Program-made: the position numbers and the translations under genes | Part shown: piece by piece, positions 30,463-37,865 of the stretch | Layout: each line of letters begins with the position of its first letter | Position numbering within the stretch: the first letter of the stretch is position 1 | The notes under the pieces: generated by a model | Told to the model about the DNA's origin: nothing | What the model saw: only the letters and a program-made list of their open reading frames with translations | The model's database searches: none | NCBI GenBank assembly: GCA_001657325.1 | Contig: LWRO01000022.1 | Location: forward strand, 1-64,000 | Direction of reading: 5' to 3' | Length of the DNA: 64,000 nt | Origin: Geitlerinema sp. BBD 1991-9 | Lineage (GTDB): Bacteria > Cyanobacteriota > Cyanobacteriia > Cyanobacteriales > Geitlerinemataceae

Positions 30463-30811
30463 ATTTAAAAAAATCGGGCTTTAAAGACCGTATCAAAGAC
30501 CCGTATGGTTTGAGGGAGTAAGTCCAATGAATGTAGCGTATTACCAGCAGACGCTTCAAAAATAATATTCAAGGTGCTGACTGCCACACTCAAAATCTTC
30601 ATGAAGTCAAGAACTTCCTTACTGTAAACGCCATGAAATTCACTCCCTCGAACGAAATTTATTTCTTTAATTAGATTGATTTTCTGCAAAGACTCACCCA
30701 AAAAACGAGCCTAATCATGGAAGTAAGACAGAATAAATCTAACACCCAATCGTTTTTAAAATAGGGGCGCTTGACCTCAAAAACATATTAATTTAAAACT
30801 CATTTAAACGA
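30463..30811. other. Gap between subunits B and D of the ATPase
   Basis: 349 AT-rich bp inside the operon. A minus-strand frame (30701 to 30465, 78 codons, start MGESLQKINLIKEINF) is open but has no ribosome-binding site and no recognised homology. It may hold an internal promoter for D onward; none was identified. Confidence 0.45.
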
Positions 30812-31414
30812 ATGGCTAGACTATCGCTAACCAAAGCATCTCTGACCAAGCAAAAAAGACAACTCAAGGTTTTTGAGAACGTTTTGCCCGCACTCGATCT
30901 CAAGCGCCGCCAACTGAGTGCCGAGCGTAGTAAGGCGAGACAAGCGCAGGCTCAAACCCAACAGAAGCTTGAAGAGATAGAACCCGAAATCGCCCGCGAG
31001 ATACCCATGTTGTCCAACCCACTGGTAGATTTGAGCGATCTCGTCAATGTAACCGGGGTCGATCTTGTAGAAGAAAACGTCATGGGAACTCGGCTTCCCA
31101 AAGTCGATCGCGTTCGCCTCCAGGTGCGCGATTACGCCTTTCTCGGCAAACCCTTCTGGGTCGATCGTCTGGTAGAGCTGTTGAAAACGGCTCTAGAAAC
31201 CCAGATCGAACTCCAGGTGGCGATGCGGCGGGTGGAATTGCTCGAACGTGCCGAGCGGACTGTGACACAGCGATTCAACCTATTTGACAAGGTGCTGATC
31301 CCGCAGACTCAGGCGAACATCAAGAAGATCCAGATTTATCTAGCCGATGCCGAGCGGGCCGGGGTCGTGAACTCAAAAATTGCCAAACGGAAGAAGGAGG
31401 AACAAGTCACATGA
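30812..31414 (+). CDS. atpD: V/A-type ATPase subunit D
   Basis: 200 aa, the central rotor shaft. N-terminal and C-terminal long helices form a coiled coil (LTKASLTKQKRQLKVFENVLPALDLKRRQL and RVELLERAERTVTQRFNLFDKVLIPQTQANIKKI). The central section is shorter. The signature RVNLFEKVLIPxT-like element is visible as RFNLFDKVLIPQT. Its stop overlaps the start of subunit I as ATGA. Named as V-type subunit D, not the F1 beta also called atpD. Confidence 0.93.
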   Translation: MARLSLTKASLTKQKRQLKVFENVLPALDLKRRQLSAERSKARQAQAQTQQKLEEIEPEIAREIPMLSNPLVDLSDLVNVTGVDLVEENVMGTRLPKVDRVRLQVRDYAFLGKPFWVDRLVELLKTALETQIELQVAMRRVELLERAERTVTQRFNLFDKVLIPQTQANIKKIQIYLADAERAGVVNSKIAKRKKEEQVT

Positions 31415-33198
31415 GCATTGTTCCCTTGAGAAAAGTCACCGTGTTTGGACTCGGAGGCGATAAAACTTCTATTCTTGAAGGCTTGCAGCGCTTGGGATGC
31501 ATGCATTTGATTCCCCTGCAACCACTTCCCCAGGAATCCGAATTTGGAGCGAGCGATCGCTACGAAGATGCCCAAAAAGCCCTGCGGTATCTCATGGATG
31601 TCCCGCGCCGATGGCATCAAGTACGTGACGAGACCCAATTCGATCTCGATCGAGTCGTAGCGCAAGCCCTCGAAAACAAGCAGAAGCAGCGAGAAACCGA
31701 AGACAAGCGTCTTTTTCTCGCCCGTCGACTCCAAGAGCTGGAACCTTGGGGAAACTTCACGTTGCCAGATCTCGAAGAACTAGGCGGCTACCGACTGTGG
31801 TTTTATCAGGTGCCGAACAAGAAAGCAAAACAGCTTCAGACGCTGGAGTTGCCTTGGCAGCAAGTCGGTCGAGATCAGCTCCACGTCTATGTGGTCGTCG
31901 TTGCAAAAGAAGAACCACCTTCCGATGCCCTCTCTGTTCCCCGGACTCACGCCGGTTCGGTCTCACCAGAAGACCTCAGACGCCAGCTAGAGCAGGTCGA
32001 AATCGAACTCGACGAAATCCGGGCAGAGCATCAAGCCCTCAGCCGCTGGATAATCCTGTTGTCTAAAAATTTAGCCCGTGCCGAGGACGAAGTATCCCTG
32101 AGACAAGCCAGCAACCAAACCAGCGAGCAGGACGGCATCTTTCTCCTTCAGGGCTGGATGCCCAAGCCGATGCTCAAGCGCCTGGACGCTTTTGCCGAGC
32201 AGCACGGGCTTGCATTTCTGGCCGAACCGCCCAAACCCGACGAAACACCGCCGACCCTGCTCGAGAATCCCGAGGATTTGAAGGGAGGGCAGGATTTAGT
32301 GAGTTTTTACCAGACTCCCGGTTACGACAACTGGGATCCGTCGATCGTGGTTTTCTTTTCCTTTGCCCTCTTCTTCGCCATGATTCTCGCCGATGCCGGT
32401 TATTCCCTCGTGTTAGCTGGCATCGTGGCGTTTTATTGGAAGCAGATGGGTCAAAGCCAAAGCGGAAAGCACTTCAGACGCTTGGCAGCCGTGGTTCTCG
32501 GCACGTCCCTGGTCTACGGGGTATTGGTCGGCAGCTATTTCGGACTCGCTCCCCCCGAGGGTTCCTTACTGGGCATCCTCCAGGTGCTGGAAGTCGATAA
32601 CTTCGAGATTATGATGCCGCTTTCGATCGTCATCGGTTGCCTGCATGTGGGCTTTGCCAATGCCGTTGTCGCCTATCGTGCTGTCGGATTTGCCAATAAA
32701 GCTCGGCCTCTCGGCTGGATTTTGGTCGTCTTCGGCGGTTTGGCGTTCTATCTGGGGGGAAGTTATGAGGCGATACCCGCCGGCAACCTAGGCTTTGGAC
32801 TGCTTGGAGGCGGCTTCTTATTAATCTTCCTGAGTGGCGTTGCGGGCAGTCGCCAAAAATTCCCCTTGCGTTTGATTCAAGGGTTCGGTGCGCTGGCCGG
32901 TATCTCGACCATGTTCGGCGACATCCTCAGTTACCTGCGGCTGTTTGCGCTGGGGCTTGCCAGTGCGTCCCTAGCCCAGACATTTAACCAGTTGGCCGTC
33001 CAGGTAAGGGAGGTCTTACCCGGACCTTTGCTCCCGATCCTCATCCTGTTGCTAGGTCACGGGATCAATTTGGGTCTGGGCATCATCAGCGGCTTCGTCC
33101 ACGGTTTGCGCCTAAATTTCATCGAATTCTTCCGTTGGGGCCTTTCCGAGGAGGGGTATCCATTTCAAGCCTTCGCTAAAAAGGAGATCGACTTATGA
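31411..33198 (+). CDS. atpI: V/A-type ATPase subunit I (stator membrane subunit)
   Basis: 595 aa. The first 310 residues are cytosolic, with two helical hairpins and an alpha/beta region. From about 310 onward there are seven to eight membrane spans (VFFSFALFFAMILADAGYSLVLAG...). The family signature SYLRLFALGLASASLAQTFN carries the essential Arg that faces the rotor ring. Both ends overlap neighbours by ATGA, so it is translationally coupled to D and K. It forms the ion half-channels. Confidence 0.93.
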   Translation: MSIVPLRKVTVFGLGGDKTSILEGLQRLGCMHLIPLQPLPQESEFGASDRYEDAQKALRYLMDVPRRWHQVRDETQFDLDRVVAQALENKQKQRETEDKRLFLARRLQELEPWGNFTLPDLEELGGYRLWFYQVPNKKAKQLQTLELPWQQVGRDQLHVYVVVVAKEEPPSDALSVPRTHAGSVSPEDLRRQLEQVEIELDEIRAEHQALSRWIILLSKNLARAEDEVSLRQASNQTSEQDGIFLLQGWMPKPMLKRLDAFAEQHGLAFLAEPPKPDETPPTLLENPEDLKGGQDLVSFYQTPGYDNWDPSIVVFFSFALFFAMILADAGYSLVLAGIVAFYWKQMGQSQSGKHFRRLAAVVLGTSLVYGVLVGSYFGLAPPEGSLLGILQVLEVDNFEIMMPLSIVIGCLHVGFANAVVAYRAVGFANKARPLGWILVVFGGLAFYLGGSYEAIPAGNLGFGLLGGGFLLIFLSGVAGSRQKFPLRLIQGFGALAGISTMFGDILSYLRLFALGLASASLAQTFNQLAVQVREVLPGPLLPILILLLGHGINLGLGIISGFVHGLRLNFIEFFRWGLSEEGYPFQAFAKKEIDL

Positions 33199-33653
33199 AC
33201 GATTTGGTTATTGCCCTGGGCTGGGCGGGTCTGTACGCCCCTGTAGCTTTAGGGGCAGCGGGTAGCGTCATCGGCTGTGCCATTGCCGGGCAAGCTGCGA
33301 TTGGAGCGATGCTAGACACCGAAGGGGGTTACGGTCGCTACGTTGGCGTCTCCGCCATGCCTTCTTCCCAGGTCATTTACGGGATCGTGTTGACCTTTGC
33401 CCTTGGGGCCCTGGTCGTCGACGGTCAAATTTCAGTCGAGGCTGCAGCGAGTATGTTTGGTCTCGGCATCGGTGCCGGACTGGCGTTGCTGTTTAGCGCC
33501 ATCTATCAGGGTCAGTGCTGCGCGTCGGCGATCGCGGCCAGCAAAGCGAAACCGGAAATCTTCGGCTTGTCCCTAGCCCCTGCCGCAATCGTTGAAGGCT
33601 TTGCCGTGTTTGCCTTCATCTTTGCCCTGTTGTTTATACCGGCTGGCAGCTAA
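33195..33653 (+). CDS. atpK: V/A-type ATPase rotor-ring subunit K, Na+-type site
   Basis: 152 aa proteolipid with four spans (two hairpins). The ion-carrying Glu134 lies in span 4; the matching position of hairpin 1 is Ile61, so there is one carboxylate per subunit as in V-type rings. Ser58 and Gln59 (MPSSQ), Gln105 (IYQGQ) and Glu134 correspond to Thr64, Gln65, Gln110 and Glu139 that bind Na+ in Enterococcus hirae NtpK; the Gln105-Glu134 spacing of 29 is identical. This predicts Na+ rather than H+ transport. Start overlaps subunit I. Confidence 0.92.
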   Translation: MNDLVIALGWAGLYAPVALGAAGSVIGCAIAGQAAIGAMLDTEGGYGRYVGVSAMPSSQVIYGIVLTFALGALVVDGQISVEAAASMFGLGIGAGLALLFSAIYQGQCCASAIAASKAKPEIFGLSLAPAAIVEGFAVFAFIFALLFIPAGS

Positions 33654-33664
33654 GGAGGAATGAT

Positions 33665-34363
33665 ATGGCTAACCTAAGACGTTCGCGATCGACACCGGAA
33701 AGTGTGGCCTCGGGAGTTGAAGACCTCATCGCGCGGCTGCGGGATGAAGGTGTCAATAACGGTCGTACCCAAGCCGAACAGATCGTCAGCGATGCCAAAG
33801 CCCGGGCCGAGTCGACGATCGAGGAAGCCCAGCAGGAGGCCGATCGAATTGTCAGCCAAGCTCGAGAAGAGGCAGAAAACCTAAAACGCGCAGGACACGA
33901 AGCTCTACAGGTGGCTTTCCGCGATACGAACCTTGCCCTGAAGACGCAATTGACCCAGCGGTTTACGGGGGAAGTTCAGCGCCTGGTCGGTGCTGAAACC
34001 CAGAAGCCAGAGCTTCTGCAAAAGCTGATCCTAGAGATTGCCGGTCGAGTGAAAGAGGAAGTCGTTCCAGCCCAACAGGTAGAAGTATTGCTGCCCCGCA
34101 AGGTGGCAGGACTTGAGGAACTCAGCCACAATCCCGAAGAGTTAGAGCAAGGGATACTCACGTATTTTGTCCGCCTGGTCGGACAAGATATGCTCCGCGA
34201 GGGCATCGAGTTCGGTGTGGCCAAAGACGGCCGGAACGGACTGAAACTTCGGCTCGTGAATGAAGAAGTGGTCTTAGACCTGAGCGATCGAGCGATTGCA
34301 GAAACGATTCTCGAACACCTCCAGCCCCGTTTCCGCGCCCTTTTGGAGGGAATTGTCAAATAA
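33665..34363 (+). CDS. atpE: V/A-type ATPase subunit E (peripheral stalk)
   Basis: 232 aa with AAGGAGG 7 nt before the ATG. The N-terminal 100 residues are a long Ala/Glu/Gln/Arg helix typical of peripheral stalks. The C-terminal globular domain (about 115-225) attaches to the catalytic head. A partner subunit G is not encoded nearby. Its stop codon shares one base with the next start (TAATG), so it is coupled to the DUF2764 gene, the same neighbour as in chlamydial and spirochaete operons. Confidence 0.9.
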   Translation: MANLRRSRSTPESVASGVEDLIARLRDEGVNNGRTQAEQIVSDAKARAESTIEEAQQEADRIVSQAREEAENLKRAGHEALQVAFRDTNLALKTQLTQRFTGEVQRLVGAETQKPELLQKLILEIAGRVKEEVVPAQQVEVLLPRKVAGLEELSHNPEELEQGILTYFVRLVGQDMLREGIEFGVAKDGRNGLKLRLVNEEVVLDLSDRAIAETILEHLQPRFRALLEGIVK

Positions 34364-35037
34364 TGGCTAGGTACATCACCCTGATGGCGAGCCTGCCTGC
34401 CCTCGGGCAGCTGTTCGGCTCTAAGCAGACGCCCATTTCTCGGCTCAAGCTGGAAAGCCGACTGAAGATGCTCGAGGAAGAAGATGCGGCACTGCTCGGG
34501 CAGATCGAAAGCTTGGTGCATTGGTCGCACCTGCCGATGGAACGAACCGATGCTCAGATCGTCGCGGCCGCCAAGCACTTTTTTCAGGAGGTTCGCAACC
34601 CCATCCTGCGAGAAGTTGTGGAGTCGCGGCTGGAGCTGCATACCGTCGTTGCCGCTTTGCGCCGTCGCCAGCGCGGTGAAAGCGCTCCTCCATCGGGCGA
34701 GCCTTGGGGTTACGGGCGGTGGGTCGGGCAAATCCAGCGCTACTGGACGGAGCCGGGATTCCGCCTAGAAAGTGCGTTTCCTTGGCTAGTGGAAGCCAAC
34801 CGCCTTTCGATCGCACATGAATCGGTTGCCTTAGAGCAACTGCTATTCAGCGTCGTCTGGAACAAATTGGGTCGCCTCGGCATGGGACACTACTTCGATT
34901 TTGAAGCCGTGGTCGTTTACGTCCTGCGTTGGAACTTAGTCGATCGATGGACCCGCTATGAAGGGGAGGCAGCTGTCGATCGATTCCGGACGATGGTTGA
35001 TTCTGGAATCCAAGAATTCACGAACGTATTTGCTTGA
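34363..35037 (+). CDS. DUF2764 protein, putative C-like subunit of the V-type ATPase
   Basis: 224 aa, all-helical and soluble, matching the DUF2764 family that lies between E and A in chlamydial and spirochaete V-type operons. Its N-terminus (YITLMASLPALGQLFG) and the WGYGRWVGQIQRYW block are visible. Those operons lack a normal subunit C, the coupler between rotor ring and shaft; DUF2764 is the natural candidate, but this is inference. It overlaps E by one base. The A gene follows after 378 bp interrupted by a mobile element. Confidence 0.85.
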   Translation: MARYITLMASLPALGQLFGSKQTPISRLKLESRLKMLEEEDAALLGQIESLVHWSHLPMERTDAQIVAAAKHFFQEVRNPILREVVESRLELHTVVAALRRRQRGESAPPSGEPWGYGRWVGQIQRYWTEPGFRLESAFPWLVEANRLSIAHESVALEQLLFSVVWNKLGRLGMGHYFDFEAVVVYVLRWNLVDRWTRYEGEAAVDRFRTMVDSGIQEFTNVFA

Positions 35038-35246
35038 GACACCCCGACCCTCTTGAGTTCGATCTCGGTGAGATTCTATCCGAAAAAGATCGCGAGCCTC
35101 TCGAAAGACTTCAACTTGGGAGATGGTATTCGCTCAAAGTCAAGAAGGTAGTGAATCCCAATCCCAAAATTTTTTAAGCCCTCTTCTCGATGAATTTTAA
35201 GCCGTTGATATTGAATTTTTCATATCGAAAGTTAAAAAAGAGGGTT

Positions 35247-35347
35247 GGGTACATCTCACTTTTGCGATCGCAACCCCACCCCTCCTCCCCGGGCTAAAGG
35301 AAGGTGCCGAAGGCGGAGGGGTCTTTCTACGAAATTGAGATGCACCC
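35247..35347. mobile_element. 101-bp inverted-repeat element (copy 1), in the ATPase operon
   Basis: Ends GGGTACATCTCA (35247-35258) and TGAGATGCACCC (35336-35347) are inverted repeats with one mismatch. The 8 bp on each side are identical, AGAGGGTT at 35239-35246 and 35348-35355, a target-site duplication. The interior has GCGATCGC and a GC-rich segment shared, in opposite orientation, with the copy at 46646. No coding capacity, so it needs a transposase from elsewhere. Confidence 0.9.
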
Positions 35348-35369
35348 AGAGGGTTGAACTTTTCCCTTT

Positions 35370-35410
35370 GAAGTTTAAATTGTGAAGTTTAAATTGTGAG
35401 TTTGAATTGT
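35370..35410. repeat. 14-bp tandem repeat just before subunit A
   Basis: GAAGTTTAAATTGT at 35370-35383 and 35384-35397, then a degenerate third unit GAGTTTGAATTGT (35398-35410). It ends 5 nt before the A start codon, and no ribosome-binding site is seen. Confidence 0.85.
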
Positions 35411-35415
35411 AAGCC

Positions 35416-37233
35416 ATGGCTGAAGTATTTAATCTGGCACGGGTTGTTGCCGTCCAAGAAGATCTCGTCACCCTCGAAATGGCGGATTCTCAAGCCCGCC
35501 CTCTGGTGAAGAACGAAGTGGTCTACATTTGCCCCCAGCGGAAACGTGAGGGTCGCAGTGAGAAACTCAAAGCTGAGGTGCTTCGGGTGCGCGGTCGCGA
35601 GGCGGACGCTCAGGTTTTTGAAAGTACCCAGGGCGTTGGCATCGGCGATCCAGTCGAGCAAAGCGGTCAGTTACTCTCCGTCACACTCGGCCCGGGCTTG
35701 TTGAGTCAGGTCTACGACGGCTTACAAAATCCTCTCTCAGAAATTGCGTCGGATTACGGCACGTTCTTGCCACGCGGAGCCTACGTGTCAGCCTTGAACG
35801 AACAGAAAAAATGGTCGTTTGTGCCTGCGGTAGAATTCGGAGCGCGACTGAGAGCAGGGGATACCATTGGCACGGTTCAGGAAGGCCGTTTCACCCATAA
35901 AATCATGATTCCCTTCGACGAACCTGGGGAAGTGAAATTGACCTGGATTCAGGAGGGGAACTTCACCGTCAATACGCCGATCGCGAGAATCCAGGATGCT
36001 AGCGGCCGGGAACGCTCGCTGGATATGACGCAACAGTGGCCCGTGCGCCGTGCCTTGCCTCAAAGACTCTTGGAGCAGCGGTTTTCCGAACGTCTCTATC
36101 CCCAAGAGCCGATGATTACCACCCAGCGCATCATCGATACATTTCTCCCCATTGCCCGAGGGGGAACTGGATGTATTCCGGGGCCGTTTGGGGCAGGCAA
36201 AACAGTCCTTCAAAATCTCATTTCTCGTCATTCAGCTGCGGATATCGTGCTGGTGGTGGCCTGTGGCGAACGGGCGGGCGAAGTGGTGGAAACCATCACC
36301 GAGTTCCCGAAACTGAACGACCCCAAAACGGGGGGATCGCTGATGGATCGCACCATCATCATCTGCAACACCTCTTCGATGCCGGTGGCAGCTCGCGAGG
36401 CTTCTATTTATACGGGAATCACCCTAGGCGAGTATTACCGTCAAATGGGTTACAACGTGCTGATGATTGCGGATTCGACCTCCCGATGGGCGCAGGCGAT
36501 GCGGGAAACCTCGGGGCGACTCGAAGAAATTCCGGGAGAAGAAGCGTTTCCCGCCTATTTGGATTCGTCGATCAAAGGGGTTTACGAGCGTGCTGGAATT
36601 ATCTGCACCAACGATGGTAGCGTGGGCAGCCTCACGACAATCGGCACCGTTTCTCCGGCGGGTGGAAATTTTGAGGAACCGGTCACTCAATCAACACTGA
36701 GTACGGTCAAGACGTTTCTCGGGTTGAGCTATGCTCGGGCTTACAAGCGTTTCTATCCGGCGGTCGATATTTTGATTTCCTGGTCTCGCTACCTGACCCA
36801 ATTAGCGCCGTGGTTCGATCGAGAAGTTGCTCCCGGTTGGGTCGATCGCGTGCGTGCCATGCTCGACCTCCTCAAACGAGGTGATAGCATCGACCAAATG
36901 ATGCAGGTAACGGGAGAGGAAGGGGTGACGCTCGAGGACTTTATTACCTATCAAAAATCCCTGTTCTTGGATATGGTTTACCTGCAACAAGATGCGTTTG
37001 ACGAGGTAGATGCCAGTGCGCCCCTCAAACGACAGCAAAAGAGCTTTGAGCTGGTTTATGACTTGGTGAATCGGCAGTACCAGTTTGAGGACAAACCCGT
37101 TGCTCGGCAGTATTTTACTCGCCTGACGGGTCTGTTCAAGAACCTAAACTACACACGGGAGAATTCTTCCGAACACGCTGACTATCTCAAACAGATTCGC
37201 GAATTAGCTGACTCCGTCACTCAAATGCTGTGA
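35416..37233 (+). CDS. atpA: V/A-type ATPase catalytic subunit A
   Basis: 605 aa, full length. Walker A GPFGAGKT at 256-263, GERAGEV with the catalytic Glu region, and the Walker B strand YNVLMIADSTSRWAQAMRE are intact. The extra non-homologous domain of A subunits (about 120-200, FDEPGEVKLTWIQEGNF) is present. It should hydrolyse (or make) ATP in the V1 head. It is last in the operon and cut off from E-DUF2764 by a mobile element and a tandem repeat, so it may rely on read-through or its own promoter. Confidence 0.95.
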   Translation: MAEVFNLARVVAVQEDLVTLEMADSQARPLVKNEVVYICPQRKREGRSEKLKAEVLRVRGREADAQVFESTQGVGIGDPVEQSGQLLSVTLGPGLLSQVYDGLQNPLSEIASDYGTFLPRGAYVSALNEQKKWSFVPAVEFGARLRAGDTIGTVQEGRFTHKIMIPFDEPGEVKLTWIQEGNFTVNTPIARIQDASGRERSLDMTQQWPVRRALPQRLLEQRFSERLYPQEPMITTQRIIDTFLPIARGGTGCIPGPFGAGKTVLQNLISRHSAADIVLVVACGERAGEVVETITEFPKLNDPKTGGSLMDRTIIICNTSSMPVAAREASIYTGITLGEYYRQMGYNVLMIADSTSRWAQAMRETSGRLEEIPGEEAFPAYLDSSIKGVYERAGIICTNDGSVGSLTTIGTVSPAGGNFEEPVTQSTLSTVKTFLGLSYARAYKRFYPAVDILISWSRYLTQLAPWFDREVAPGWVDRVRAMLDLLKRGDSIDQMMQVTGEEGVTLEDFITYQKSLFLDMVYLQQDAFDEVDASAPLKRQQKSFELVYDLVNRQYQFEDKPVARQYFTRLTGLFKNLNYTRENSSEHADYLKQIRELADSVTQML

Positions 37234-37379
37234 TGCTCCATCCCCGTTTTGCGATCGATGGGGCGTTGTGAGTTATCTCGCAAGGCTTTTGTGAGAGAAT
37301 TCAAGCGAATCCGATGCCCACGACTGCTTTTCTCGCGTTCGATCGAAGTAACCGATACCCCAGAACTGCACTTAACGCC

Positions 37380-37832
37380 ATGAAGAAACTCGTTCAGTTC
37401 GTTGTGACTAGCGTTTTCCCAATCGTGTTATGGGTATTGACTGCCCTTCCCGCAAACGCTGCTAGTCTGCCTCAACCCGACGAAAACGGTAACTATTCCG
37501 GCCGATCGTGTCACCAAAGTTGGGAAGTTGTCGATCCCGACCCCAACGGTTTGAACTGTCGCAGCACCGATACCAGTGTGGCTGAAATTTACGAAAGCAG
37601 TTTGAAGAATTTACCCGCCATCTCGACGTGGGACATTGTGGGGACGTTTGCTACGGGGGAAACCTTCAAAGCGGGTTTGAGTCCGGCGGGATTTAACAGT
37701 ATTTACGACCAGAATGACAATCCTTGGTTGTTTGTCGATCGAGGGAACAATCCCGACAGCCCGAGTCGATGCCTCGTTCGAGCCAACGCGAGCTTCGTCA
37801 AACCCATCGAACCCGTTCGCGATTGTTCGTAA
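37380..37832 (+). CDS. Small secreted hypothetical protein, 150 aa
   Basis: 150 aa from the ATG at 37380; a more distal in-frame start at 37314 gives no signal peptide. The signal peptide ends at about residue 27 (PANAAS). The mature part has four or more Cys in paired positions (RSCHQSW, LNCRST, SRCLV, RDCS) that could form disulfides. It looks like a small beta-rich extracellular domain. The next gene follows after 33 bp, so it may be part of an exported-protein operon. Function unknown. Confidence 0.7.
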   Translation: MKKLVQFVVTSVFPIVLWVLTALPANAASLPQPDENGNYSGRSCHQSWEVVDPDPNGLNCRSTDTSVAEIYESSLKNLPAISTWDIVGTFATGETFKAGLSPAGFNSIYDQNDNPWLFVDRGNNPDSPSRCLVRANASFVKPIEPVRDCS

Positions 37833-37865
37833 GTCATTGCGAAAGTCGTTTCGATTGCGAAGTCC

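Noticed and set aside
30465-30701. 78-codon minus-strand frame inside the ATPase operon as a gene
   Set aside because: No ribosome-binding site and no known family. Kept only as a question in the gap entry.
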